Notes under the pieces: model-generated | What the model saw: only the letters and a program-made list of their open reading frames with translations | Database searches by the model: none | What the model was told of the DNA's origin: nothing | Source: CAVPUA01 sp963708805 | Lineage (GTDB): Bacteria > Actinomycetota > Actinomycetes > Mycobacteriales > Jatrophihabitantaceae | Direction: 5' to 3' | NCBI GenBank assembly: GCA_963708805.1 | Contig: CAVPUA010000003.1 | Span: forward strand, 2,728,001 to 2,792,000 | DNA: 64,000 nt | Shown: one piece after another, positions 32,952 to 42,562 of the stretch | How the letters are laid out: every line of letters starts with the position of its first letter | Numbering within the stretch: position 1 is the first letter of the stretch | Made by a program: the position numbers and the translations under genes

Positions 32952-34900
32952 TCAGCAGACGTTACTTTGCCAGCCCGTCTTCATGGCCTCGGTGCACACC
33001 TGCAGCGGGCACGTGGGTCGAGAGCGAGCCGGTCGGCGGGATGTTCGCGTGCTGCAACTCGAAGGTCGCGATCTCGTGGAACAGCGGCGCGGCGACGTCG
33101 CCGCCCTCGAGCCCGTGGGCCGGAGCATCGACCATGATCGCCACGACGAACTGCGGGTTGTCGGCCGGCACGATCCCGGCGAACGTGTCCCAGTTGAGGT
33201 AACTGCGAGTAGGCGCCACCGTGAGCCGGGTCGGGCTGTTGCGCGGTGCCGGTCTTGCCCGAGACGCGGTAGCCGGCGATGGCCGCCTTGGTGCCGGTGC
33301 CGCCCGTGAGCATCGTCGACTCGAGCATCGTCTTGAGCGTCTGCGCCGTCGACGGCTTGACGACCTGGACACCGGCCGGCTGCTTGGTGACGACCGTGGC
33401 GCCGTCCGGATTGGTCACCGAACTGACGATGCGCGGCGGAATGCGGACACCGTTGTTGGCGATGGTCTGATACATGCCGGCCATCTGCAGCACGGTCATC
33501 GACACGCCCTGCCCGAACGGGACGTTCGCGAACGTCGAGGCCGACCAGTCCGCCGATCCGGGAACGGGGACGTAGCCCGCGCTCTCGCCCGGCAGTTCGA
33601 TGCCGGTCGGCGTGCCGATGCCGAACGCCTTCTCGTAGTCGAACCAGGTCTGCTCACCGATCTTGTTCGCCACCTGGATGGTGCCGATGTTCGACGACTC
33701 GGCCAGCACGCCGGTGGCGGTGAACTGTTCGTCCGGGTGAGTCCAGGCGTCGTGCACGACGACGCCGTCCTCGGGCAGCGTCGAGGGCACGTCGACCACT
33801 GACTGCGGGCCGATCAGTCCCTTGTCGACCGCGGCCGAGAACGTCACGAGCTTGTTCACCGACCCCGGCTCGAACGGCGTCTGGATCGCGGGATTGTTCG
33901 ACACGCTCGAGCTGAGGGTCGACGGGTCGGCGGAGTTGAAGGTGCCCGACGAGGCGAGCGCCAGCACCTGGCCGGTCTTGGCCGAGAGGATCGCGACGTC
34001 GGCACCGCGGGCGCCCGACTGCTGGACCGCGGCGTCGGCGTCCTGCTGGACGACGTACTGCAGGCTCTGGTCGATGGTCAGCCGGACCGTGCCCCCGTTG
34101 ATCGCCTTCGTCTGCGAGTCCAGGCCGTTCGGATTGATCGTGCCGTTGCCGTCGGTCGTGTAGGTCAGGCTGCCGTTCTTGCCCGCGAGCACGCTGTTGT
34201 ACTCCTGCTCGATCCCAGCCGCGCCGGTGCCGTCCGAGTGGACGAGGCCGATGATGTTGGCCGCCGTGGTCTGGCCGGGGTACTGCCGTTGCGTCGTCGC
34301 CTGCGTATAGATGCCGTAGAGGTCGAGGTCGGTGATCTTCTTCGCGGCGGCCGGATCGAGCGCCTGCGCGAGGACGCCGTACTCCCCCGGCGCCGCGAGG
34401 ATCTTCAGCACGGCCGCCTCGGACTGGCCGACGAGCGGCGCCAGCTCGTCGGCGTAGGACACGAGCTTGTCACCGGTGATGCCGTTGGTACGCAGGATCT
34501 TGGGATCGACCGTGATGTCCTGGGCATCGGTCGTGTACGCGAGCGGCACCCCGTTGCGATCGAGGATCTGCCCGCGCAGCGCATTGAGCTCGATGCTGCC
34601 CGCGCGCTGGGCGGCCGCGGCATCGGCGTAGTTCTGGTGGTCGATGCCTTGCAACTGCACCAATCGGCCGCCGATCACGAGCAGCAACACGCAGACGGCC
34701 GCGAAGCCGGTGGTCGCCCGGGTGTGCAGACGGCCCAGCTGCATGGCCCGGCGCTTCTTCGCGATCCTGCGGGCCACGGGGTGCACGGTGCGCTGCGGCG
34801 GACGTTTGGCCGCCGGCGCTCCGGTGGCCGGGCGTGGTCGCTGCCGTGGCGCCGCCGGCGGTGGTCCGAACCGTCCGCCCGAACGGGGGGGCTGGTTCAC
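32952..34900 (-). CDS. ftsI: Septal peptidoglycan transpeptidase FtsI (PBP3/PbpB)
   Basis: Class B penicillin-binding protein cross-linking septal wall with FtsW. A basic, Pro-rich cytoplasmic tail (residues 1-50) precedes one membrane helix (TTGFAAVCVLLLVIGGRLV). The dimerisation/pedestal domain contains RGQILDRNGVPLAYTTDAQD. The transpeptidase domain has the active-site Ser in FEPGSVNKLVTFSAAV (SxxK), SSN in VLAESSNIGT and KTG in RVSGKTGTAQQP. Two one-base insertions, near 33205 and 33010, break the end. Correcting them gives 648 residues ending THVPLQVCTEAMKTGWQ at TGA 32952. The start GTG 34900 overlaps the ftsL stop. No PASTA domain is seen. Confidence 0.96.
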
Positions 34901-35469
34901 CGGACACCACCGGGCAACGTCGAGGTCGTGACCGGGGTCGGTGACGCTGCGGGGGTGGGGGCCGGGGCCGGTGCGCCGGGCGTCGGGGTCGCGCCCGCGG
35001 TCGGTGTGGCGGTCGGGCTGGGCGACGCCGCGGGCGCCGCCGGTGTGGCGGTCGGACTCGCGGACGCGCTGGGAACGGCAACCGCGGGAACCTTCACCGG
35101 GCTGCCGAGCACGGTCACCGATCCGTTGGGGGCGATCGAGAGGAAGACCGGGTTCGGGTCGGGCACCATGCCGAGCGCCGCCGCCTTGCTCGCCAGCGCG
35201 TTCGGCGCCTGCTTGGCGGCGATGTCGATCTGCAGCTGGGTCACCTGATCCTGGGTGTCGGCGCTGTCGGACGCGAGCTGGCGGCCTTCGACCTCGTCCG
35301 CGGCCGCGGCGGTGTTGAGCATCAGCAGCGCCGCGAGCCCGGCGCCGAGCAGCCCGGCCACCAGCGCCACGAACGGCGCCCGCTTCGGGCCGTCGGCCCG
35401 CTTCGGGCCGGCCGATCCCGTGCTGCCAGCGGGTGGTGCGGCAGCATCGACGGCAACACTCGACCTCAC
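34897..35469 (-). CDS. ftsL: FtsL-like septum formation protein with long Pro/Thr-rich tail
   Basis: Small bitopic divisome protein by position and layout. A 32-residue cytoplasmic tail is followed by one membrane helix (FVALVAGLLGAGLAALLMLN) and a short coiled coil (LASDSADTQDQVTQLQIDIA). Then comes a conserved-looking LASKAAALGMVPDPNPVFL, as in actinobacterial FtsL. The last 70 residues are low-complexity Pro/Thr/Ala/Ser (PTATPTAGATPTPGAPAPAP), unusually long for FtsL and probably extended in the periplasmic space. Length is 190 residues. It overlaps both rsmH (GTGA at its start) and ftsI (GTGA at its end). Confidence 0.82.
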   Translation of the reverse strand: MRSSVAVDAAAPPAGSTGSAGPKRADGPKRAPFVALVAGLLGAGLAALLMLNTAAAADEVEGRQLASDSADTQDQVTQLQIDIAAKQAPNALASKAAALGMVPDPNPVFLSIAPNGSVTVLGSPVKVPAVAVPSASASPTATPAAPAASPSPTATPTAGATPTPGAPAPAPTPAASPTPVTTSTLPGGVR

Positions 35470-36443
35470 GCGGACTCCCTTATTCGTTCGGCGGCGCGCA
35501 TGCGCACGGACGCGGCTCTGGGGTTGGCGGCGGTCTCGGCCGCGCTTGCCTGCTCGGCACCTCGTGTCAGCAGCCTCAGCTGCGGCCGGTGCTCCTCGAG
35601 CGGGACCGGAAGCTCGGGCGGGGTGGTGTCGGTGGCAAGCGCCGCGAGAGCCTGCTTGACCAGGCGGTCCTCGAGTGACTGGTACGACAGCACCACGATC
35701 CGGCCGCCCACGGCCAGCGCGGCCAGTGCGGAGGGGACGGCCGAGGCCACCGCGTCCAGCTCGCCGTTGACCTCGATGCGCAGGGCCTGGAACGTCCGCT
35801 TGGCCGGATGGCCACCGGTCCGCCGGGTCGCCGCCGGGATCGCCGTCCGGACGAGCTCGGCCAGTTCGGCCGTCGAGTTCATCGCAGCGACCTCGCGCGC
35901 GCGGACGATCGCCTGGGCGATGCGCAAGGCGAACCGCTCCTCGCCGTAGACACGGAGGACGCGGGCCAGTTCGCGCACCGAATACCCGTTGACGATGTCA
36001 GCCGCCGTGGGCCCGGTGTTCTGGTCCATCCGCATGTCCAGCGGCGCGTCCTGCGCGTAGGCGAAGCCGCGCTCGGCGAGGTCGAGTTGCATCGAGGAGA
36101 CGCCCAGGTCGAACAGGACGCCGTCGACGCGGCGGAGACCGAGCGAGTCGAGCACCTCGGGCATCTGGTCGTAGATCGCATGGACCAGATGGATCCGGGC
36201 CGAGTACGGCGCGAGCCGGCGCTCACTCGAGCGCAGCGCCGCGCGGTCGCGATCGAGGCCGACGAGGGTCAGCTGCGGGTGTGCCGACAGGAGCGCCTCG
36301 GCATGTCCGCCGAGACCCAGGGTCGCATCGACCACGACGGCCGGCTTGTCGACGAGCGCGGGCGCGAGCAGCGCCAGCACCCGGTCGAGCATCACCGGCA
36401 CGTGTCCCGCGCCAGCGCCGGTGGCGTCAACGTCCTCGGTCAA
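35466..36443 (-). CDS. rsmH: 16S rRNA m4C1402 methyltransferase RsmH (MraW)
   Basis: SAM-dependent N4-methylation of C1402 in 16S rRNA. The start is TTG 36443 with AGGACTCAGG upstream, giving 325 residues beginning TEDVDATGAGAGHVPVMLDR. The SAM-binding motif VVVDATLGLGGHAEALL is near residue 40, then LVGLDRDRAALRSSERRLAP and DGVLFDLGVSSMQLDLAERG with LDMRMDQNTG. The family features IPAATRRTGGHPAKRTFQAL and LSYQSLEDRLVKQAL complete it. The frame is clean throughout. It is the second gene of the dcw block, 178 bases after mraZ; that gap has GTGGGG repeats. Confidence 0.96.
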   Translation of the reverse strand: MTEDVDATGAGAGHVPVMLDRVLALLAPALVDKPAVVVDATLGLGGHAEALLSAHPQLTLVGLDRDRAALRSSERRLAPYSARIHLVHAIYDQMPEVLDSLGLRRVDGVLFDLGVSSMQLDLAERGFAYAQDAPLDMRMDQNTGPTAADIVNGYSVRELARVLRVYGEERFALRIAQAIVRAREVAAMNSTAELAELVRTAIPAATRRTGGHPAKRTFQALRIEVNGELDAVASAVPSALAALAVGGRIVVLSYQSLEDRLVKQALAALATDTTPPELPVPLEEHRPQLRLLTRGAEQASAAETAANPRAASVRMRAAERIRESA

Positions 36444-36478
36444 CCTGAGTCCTCTGCGAAGTGTGCGGGCGGGATTCG

Positions 36479-36494
36479 GTGGGGAACGGTGGGG
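36479..36494 (+). promoter_or_regulatory. Pair of GTGGGG boxes 10 bp apart between mraZ and rsmH
   Basis: GTGGGG occurs at 36479-36484 and 36489-36494 on the plus strand, with the same 10-base period as the MraZ boxes upstream of mraZ but in the opposite orientation. A degenerate third element (TGCGGG) follows near 36499-36504. It may be a second MraZ contact site inside the operon. Confidence 0.35.
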
Positions 36495-36621
36495 AAGATG
36501 CGGGAGATCGGGCCGATGTTGGGCTGGGTGTTGTTCGATCCGGGTCCCCGCCCGTCGATGGACCTGGCGCGGGGAAGTGCGCCAGGTCGGCGACGGGAGG
36601 AGGCCGACACCGAACAACTGA

Positions 36622-37050
36622 TCAGAAGAAGCCGGGCATCGTCTCCTCTTCGGCATCGGCGAAGTCCTGTTCGTTCTGATCGAGGTAGGCCTGCCAGTTG
36701 GCTGCGTCCCACACCTCGACCCGGTTGTTGGCGCCGATGACCACGCAGTCCTTCTCCAGGCCCGCGTACTCCCGCAACGGCAACGGGACGGTGATGCGGC
36801 CCTGGCCGTCGGGCACCTCCTGCGAAGCGCTCGCGAAGAAGACCCGGCTGTAGCTGCGCACCTTCTTGTCGGTGACCGATCCGCCCAGGTCGCGGGTCAG
36901 CCGGACGAACTCGGCCACAGGGAAGACGAACAGACAGCGCTCCTGCCCCTTCGTGATCACCAGCCCGCCCTCCAGGTCGGATCGGAACTTCGCGGGAAGA
37001 GCGAGCCGGCCCTTGTCGTCCAATCGCGGGGTGTGCGTGCCGAGAAACAT
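36622..37050 (-). CDS. mraZ: Transcriptional regulator MraZ
   Basis: Ring-forming AbrB/SpoVT-fold DNA-binding protein controlling the dcw operon. The two internal repeats are visible: FLGTHTPRLDDKGRLALPAK (residues 2-21) and the second DGQGRITVPLPLREYAGLEK (residues 80-100), each with the D-x-x-G-R signature. The 142 residues from ATG 37050 match the family. The upstream DNA on its own strand carries four GTGGGG boxes at 10-bp spacing, so autoregulation is likely. The frame remains open upstream to 37131, but that stretch is the operator and leader. Confidence 0.95.
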   Translation of the reverse strand: MFLGTHTPRLDDKGRLALPAKFRSDLEGGLVITKGQERCLFVFPVAEFVRLTRDLGGSVTDKKVRSYSRVFFASASQEVPDGQGRITVPLPLREYAGLEKDCVVIGANNRVEVWDAANWQAYLDQNEQDFADAEEETMPGFF

Positions 37051-37105
37051 CGGCGCCCACCTCGATCTCGATCGGTCCGCGATCGCCGGTCTTTCCGGCG
37101 ACCCT

Positions 37106-37141
37106 CCCCACGAGACCCCACCATACCCCACAGAGCCCCAC
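37106..37141 (-). promoter_or_regulatory. MraZ operator: four GTGGGG boxes at exact 10-bp spacing
   Basis: On the mraZ-coding strand GTGGGG occurs at 37141-37136, 37131-37126, 37121-37116 and 37111-37106, each separated by 4 variable bases. MraZ proteins bind tandem TGGG-type repeats with this one-turn spacing upstream of their own gene. The last box is 55 bases before the mraZ ATG. The remainder of the 299-base gap to moxR holds no gene that I can see. Confidence 0.85.
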
Positions 37142-37349
37142 TCGTCCGACGAAAATTAGCCCGACACGCCCCAAACAAGGGCCCGGTGAGGTTCGCGGCT
37201 AAGCGCGCTGCGCGGGCGCCCACCGGGTGCTGGGTGAACGTTTGACGACCTTGGGCCGTAGAAAAGCGGGAGTAATGTCGCCAACATCACGACCGACATC
37301 TCGACCCACATATCGACAGTCACGCAGCCGACCACGCAAGCGGGAGTCA

Positions 37350-38354
37350 ATGAGCGAACAAGTAGCCGACCATGGCGGAGACGTGGCCTCGGTGCACACG
37401 GCCGGCGAGCGGATCGTCACCAACATCGAGCAGGTCATCGAGGGCAAACGTGACGAGATCCGCCTCGGCCTGGCCGTCCTGCTGGCCGAAGGTCACCTGC
37501 TGATCGAGGACGTCCCCGGCGTCGGCAAGACGAAGTTCGCCAAGGCGCTCGCCAAGTCGATCGACTGCACGGTCCGCCGGCTTCAGTTCACCCCGGACCT
37601 GCTGCCCAGCGACATCACCGGCGTCAGCATCTTCAACAGCGAGACACGCGACTTCGAGTTCAAGCCCGGCCCGGTGTTCGCCAACATCGTGGTCGGCGAC
37701 GAGATCAACCGCGCGTCGCCCAAGACCCAGGCCGCCCTGCTGGAGTGCATGGAGGAGCGGCAGGTCACGGTCGATGGCGTGACGTTCCCGCTCGAAGCGC
37801 CGTTCATGGTGCTGGCCACGCAGAATCCACTCGACATGGAGGGCACCTACCCGTTGCCCGAGGCGCAGCGCGATCGCTTCACCGCGCGCATCTCGATGGG
37901 CTACCCCGACCGGGCCGCCGAGATCGCGATGCTCTCCGAGCACGCCTCGACCGACCCGCTCGAGGACCTGGTCGCCGTCTCGGACGCCAGTGAGATCCGC
38001 AAGTTGATCGACGTCGTTCGTGCCGTGCACGTGGCCGAGAGCATGAAGGCCTACGCGGTCGACCTGGCCGCGGCCACCCGCCGGGCCAGCGAAGTGCGCC
38101 TGGGCGCATCGCCGCGCGCGACGTTGCAGCTGTTGCGCGCGGCCAAGGCCTGGGCCGCGCTGCACGGTCGTGCGTACGTCATCCCGGACGACTTGCAGCA
38201 CCTGCTGCCGCAGGTCATCGCCCACCGGCTGCTGCTCAGCCCCGAGGCCGGGGCGCGACCGCGCAGTGCCGTCGAGCTGCTCACCGCGATCGCGGCCGGC
38301 GTCGCGATTCCCGCGAACCCCACCGGTCCGGTCAAGCCGGTCCCGGCTCTCTAG
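37350..38354 (+). CDS. MoxR-family AAA+ ATPase
   Basis: Chaperone-like ATPase usually partnered with a DUF58 protein, as here. Walker A is EDVPGVGKTKFAKALAKS near residue 50. Walker B is NIVVGDEINRASPKTQAALL, followed by EERQVTVDGVTFPLEAPFMV, sensor 1 LATQNPLDMEGTYPLPEAQR and the arginine-finger region DRFTARISMGYPD. A C-terminal lid has LGASPRATLQLLRAAKAWA. Length is 334 residues from ATG 37350, preceded by CGGGAG. It is the first gene of a rightward operon (moxR, DUF58, transglutaminase), divergent from mraZ across 299 bases. MoxR-DUF58-transglutaminase sets are thought to act on envelope or secreted proteins. Confidence 0.95.
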   Translation: MSEQVADHGGDVASVHTAGERIVTNIEQVIEGKRDEIRLGLAVLLAEGHLLIEDVPGVGKTKFAKALAKSIDCTVRRLQFTPDLLPSDITGVSIFNSETRDFEFKPGPVFANIVVGDEINRASPKTQAALLECMEERQVTVDGVTFPLEAPFMVLATQNPLDMEGTYPLPEAQRDRFTARISMGYPDRAAEIAMLSEHASTDPLEDLVAVSDASEIRKLIDVVRAVHVAESMKAYAVDLAAATRRASEVRLGASPRATLQLLRAAKAWAALHGRAYVIPDDLQHLLPQVIAHRLLLSPEAGARPRSAVELLTAIAAGVAIPANPTGPVKPVPAL

Positions 38355-38373
38355 CGAACCGGGAGCCCAGCTG

Positions 38374-39659
38374 ATGGCCGCCGGATTCACCACCCGCGCC
38401 GGGTGCCTGCTCGCCGCCGGCGCCGCCGCGGTCCTGTGTGGCCTGTTCCTGGGTGAGTACGACCTGGTGCGCGGCGGCCTGATCGCCGTTGCCATCCCCC
38501 TGGTCGCCGCGGTGATCGTGCGGCGCTCGCGGGTCTCGATCGCCAGCCAACGCGAACCGGGGCCGGTCCGGGTACCGGCCGGCGAGTCGGTCACCATCGG
38601 GTTGTCGGTCACCAATCGGGCGCTGCTGCCGACGGGCTCGCTGATGCTCGAAGATCAACTTCCGAAGGAGTTGGACGGTCGGGCGCGGTTCGTCATCTCG
38701 ACGCTGGGCAGCCGCGAGTCTCGTTCGGCCAGCTACCGGCTGCCCGCCCTGGCCCGCGGTCGTTACGTGATGGGTCCGCTCCGGCTGCGTCTGACCGAGC
38801 CGTTCGGGTTGATCGACATCTCGCGCTCGTTCCGCTCGACGACCACGGCATTGGTCTGCCCGGTCATCGACGATCCTGCCGCCCATGACCCTGCCGCGGT
38901 CGTGGGACGCCGGTGACAACCAGAGCAGCCACTCCATCGGCTCCCACGGGGCTGACGACGCGTCCATTCGCGAGTACCGCCAGGGCGACGACCTGCGCAA
39001 GGTCCATTGGCGCTCGACCGCCAAGACCGGCGCCCTGATGGTGCGGCACGAGGAGCGGCCGTGGCAGGGACACACCTGCGTGCTGCTCGACGTCCGCGCC
39101 GTCGCCCACACGGCGTCGACACCGGCCGCCGACGATCCACGCCAGTCGAGCAGCCTCGAGTGGGCGGTCAGCTTCGCCGCCAGCGTCGTCGACCACCTGC
39201 TGCGTGCCGGGCGCGACACCACGCTGGTCGCCGGAACAGCCGTGATCCGCCCGAACGGTCCGCACGACACCGCCGTCGAAGATCAGCTCACGGTGTTGCA
39301 GACGAGCCACGACCGCGACCTCGTCCCGACCGCCGAGGCGGCCCGTTCGGCTGGTCGCGAGAGCGCCGTCGTCGCCGTTGCTCGGCGGCCTGGACGTCGT
39401 GTCGATCGCAGGCCGTGGCCGCTCTTCGCCCGCGGGGCTCGCGATCGGCCGCGTACGCCGTCGTGCTGGACACCCCCACCTGGCTTCGGAACAGATCGCA
39501 GTTCACCTCGGCGATGACGACCGCCGAGGCGGTGGACTCGTTGCGGGCCAGCGGCTGGTGGGTCACGACCGCCGAGCAGGGCGAGACCGCGGCGGTCGTC
39601 TGGGCGCCGGCTGCTGGAGCAGTCGTCGGCCCGCACGCCTCGGCGACGCGCGGTCATGA
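38374..39659 (+). CDS. DUF58-family (von Willebrand A-like) protein, frameshifted as sequenced
   Basis: Starts at ATG 38374, 19 bases after moxR. Two membrane segments at the N-terminus (GCLLAAGAAAVLCGLFLGEY; GGLIAVAIPLVAAVIV) are followed by a beta-rich part (VPAGESVTIGLSVTNRALLP) and YVMGPLRLRLTEPFGLIDIS. After a break near 38900 the DUF58 signature appears: SIREYRQGDDLRKVHWRSTA. GALMVRHEERPWQGHTCVLL then forms the start of the VWA-like fold. More one-base breaks lie at 39375-39480 and 39600-39640. With these corrected the stop TGA 39659 overlaps the next ATG by 4 bases. It is thought to be a partner of the upstream MoxR. Confidence 0.88.
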
Positions 39660-42003
39660 GCAACACCCTGAGCCGTGACGCCCGCGCCACCTTGCGCGTG
39701 CTGGTCGGCACGCGCGCTCGGGATCCTGCCCATCAAGGAGATGTTCACCGACTGGGGCTGGATCGTCGACGTCTGGCTGACGATGGCCATCCTCATCCTG
39801 CCGGCGGTGGCTCTGCGGGCGACGCCAGCGCCCGGCGGCCTGGCAGCTACTGCCCGGCCTGGTCCTGGCCGCGTTGTTCCTGACCGCCCGCTTCCTGCCC
39901 GACCACGCGATCCTCGGCTTCGTACCCGGCGTCGGCGACGCCGTCGGACCTCGGCCAGCTGAGCCGACTCGTCCGCACCGCGATGTCGGACGACACCGCG
40001 CCGGTGCACACCAGCCCGGCGATCCGGTTCTACCTGGCCGCCGGGCTCGGCCCTGCGTCGCCGCGCTGATCGACGTCGTCGCGATCTGCCTGCGCGCGCC
40101 GGCGCTCACCGGCATCGCCTTCCTGCTCACCGCCACGCTCAGCGGCGCGGTCAGCCGGCACGCCGTCGGCTGGGTGCTCGATCGCGGCTGGCGGCGGTCG
40201 GCTACCTGCTCGTCCTGTCCTCCGGCGCCGGACGCCGACCTCGCCCGGTGGGGCCGGCGGGCGCCCGATCCCGGCGGGGGCGGCGCCGGCCCTGCGCAGC
40301 CGGGCCGGCGAGACCGGCCGGCGGATCGGCGCGATCTCGTTGGTGCTCGCGCCTGCTGGTCGCCGCGCTCGTCCCGATCCCGTCGGGCAACATCGTCGCC
40401 AACGCCCTGCACCACAACAACGGCGACGGCAACGGCAACGGCAACCGGCTCGGGCAAGATCTACCTGGATCCGCTGGCCACCCTGCAAGGGCCAGCTGAC
40501 CAAGTCGACGCCGGTCAACCTGTTCGACGTCCAGCTCGCGAACACGCCAGGGCAACGAGCCGTACTACCTGCGGCAGGAGGTTCTCGAGGACTACACGGG
40601 CGCGGCCTGGATCCCGGGCGGCTCGAACAACCTCGTACCCGGCCCGATCAAGTCCGGGTGCGCTTCACCGGCGTGCCGGCCGTCCACACCGACCGCACGG
40701 CCGACGACACGTACACCGCCAAGATCCACATCCAGCAGACTCGGCGGCACGCCGCCGGTGTTCTACCTGCCGCAGATACCCTGACCGGTTCGGGCAGCGA
40801 CTGGCACTGGGACACCGGCACCCAGCTCGTCGTCGGCCAGGTGTCGAAGAACCAGACCTACACCGAGCAGGTCGCAGCAGCCACGGCCGACCGCCGCCCA
40901 GCTCAAGGCGAGCGACGCCACCGTGGCGGCCGCCGCCCAGCGCGATCTGCAGCTGCCCGACAACATCCCGGCCGGGGTCAAGCGGTACGAGGACGCGGCG
41001 GTCACCCGGCGCGACGACGCCCTACGACAAGGCCTTGGGGATCTTCAACTTCTTCGCCGATCCGGCCAACAACTTCATCTACAACCTCAGCACCAAGCCC
41101 GGCGACTCGGGCAGCGATCTGCTGGACTTCCTCAACAACCGAGCAGGGCTACTGCCAGCAGTACGCGGCAGCCATGGGCGTCATGCTGCGGATGGCCGGG
41201 GTGCCCGCACGCGTCGTGCTCGGCTACACCCACTCCCCCGCGGACAAGAACGGGCACTTCCAGGTCACGACGAACGACGCCCACGCCTGGGTCGAGGCCT
41301 ACTTCAGCGGTATCGGCTGGGTGCCCTTCGATCCGACGCCGCTTGACCGGCACCGACACGGCTCGCGCGGCCGCCCTTCCGTGGGCCCCCCGCAACGCCG
41401 GCGACACCGGTACGAGCACGGTCGTGCCGTCCGCGGTGCCGAACCCGCAGCAATCGCAGGACAAGCGGTTCGTCGAGCAGCGCCGTCGACCAAGTCGACC
41501 ACGAGCGCGGCGAGCGGGTGGCTGGGCGAAGTACGGGCCGCTCGTCGGATTGATCATTCTTGCCCTGCTGCTCGTATGGTCTGGTTCCCGCGGTGGTGCG
41601 CTGGATCCGGCGACGACGACGGATGGCTGCGGCGGGAGCGGGCGATCCGCTGGCTCTGTGGAGCGAACTACGCGACACCTGCGTCGACTTGGGTATCGGC
41701 TGGTCGTCCGCGCGTTCGCCGCGCCAGGTCGTGACCTGGTTGCGCGAGTTCGGGCTCGACCGCGAGGGCGTCATCGCGTTGCGAACGATCACCGACGCCG
41801 TCGAACTCTTCAGCTACGGACCCACGTCGGGCGTGGACGAGGTGCTGGGTCAGGACCTGGGCGCAAGCCTGCGGGTGGTGCGCCGCCAGCTCATCGGTGC
41901 CGCGGAATCGGGAACGCGCTGGGAAGGCCCGACTGCTGCCGAGCTCACTGTGGCGGACGGCCAACGTTCGGACAGCATCCGGCGAACCGGCAGCCGGGTC
42001 TGA
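39656..42003 (+). CDS. TgpA-type transglutaminase-like membrane protein (frameshifted as sequenced)
   Basis: From ATG 39656 the N-terminal third is a bundle of membrane segments (DVWLTMAILILPAVALR; PALTGIAFLLTATLSGAVS). An extracellular transglutaminase domain follows, with a Cys-His-Asp triad seen in GYCQQYAAAMGVMLRMAGVP, TTNDAHAWVEAYFSGIGWVP and PFDPTP. A last membrane helix (LVGLIILALLLVW) precedes a cytoplasmic DUF4129-like tail (LWSELRDTCVDLGIGWSSAR; VVRRQLIGAAESGTRWEGP) ending at TGA 42003. At least ten one-base breaks lie between 39715 and 41600; the last 440 bases are clean. The substrate is unknown. The moxR-DUF58-transglutaminase order is a recurrent actinobacterial operon. Confidence 0.88.
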
Positions 42004-42013
42004 GCGGGACGAC

Positions 42014-42391
42014 TCAGTTCTCGTCGAAGCGGCGGCGCAGACGATCTTCCATGCGGCCCCGCAGGCCCCCGCTGTCGCGACCCTTGCCGGCGGCCCGCGC
42101 CGGGGAGTTCGGCGACGACGTGGTCTTGCGCCGCATCATGTGGGCGCCGTAGGCGCAGGCGGCAACGATCAGCACGAAACCGACGATGCCGAGAATGATC
42201 AACTTGGCGAGTAGACCGACGAAGACGAGGCCCAGGCCGACGAGCACGCCGAGAACGCTGAGCGCGATCCAGCGACGGCGCCGCGGACGGCCCTTGACCT
42301 TGCGCACCGAGGCGGCGAACTTGGGATCCTCGGCGTAGAGAGCCTGTTCGATCTGTTCGAGCAGCTTCTGCTCATGGTCGGAGAGCGGCAC
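42014..42391 (-). CDS. DUF3040 membrane protein
   Basis: 125 residues beginning PLSDHEQKLLEQIEQALYAE and DPKFAASVRK, the defining DUF3040 N-terminus (actinobacteria only). A basic KGRPRRRRWI stretch precedes two membrane segments (ALSVLGVLVGLGLVFVGLLA; IILGIVGFVLIVAACAYGAH). The tail is basic (GGLRGRMEDRLRRRFDEN). Function is unknown; in Mycobacterium a homologue (Rv2169c) also lies just past mraZ. It converges on the transglutaminase gene with 10 bases between stops. The 170 bases upstream of it hold nothing I can assign. Confidence 0.9.
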   Translation of the reverse strand: MPLSDHEQKLLEQIEQALYAEDPKFAASVRKVKGRPRRRRWIALSVLGVLVGLGLVFVGLLAKLIILGIVGFVLIVAACAYGAHMMRRKTTSSPNSPARAAGKGRDSGGLRGRMEDRLRRRFDEN

Positions 42392-42562
42392 CCTTGCCCT
42401 CCTTCTTTCTCTTGCCCGATTCCGGCGTCACCGGATCGGCGATGGTACTGGTCTTTGACGCTATACCCGAAACTCGTTAGTTCGACTCAGCAGTTTCGCT
42501 GCGGAGCTGCAACATCAGCATACGAGCCGATTTCCGCATCCGAAAGCCGAACTGACAGTCAA

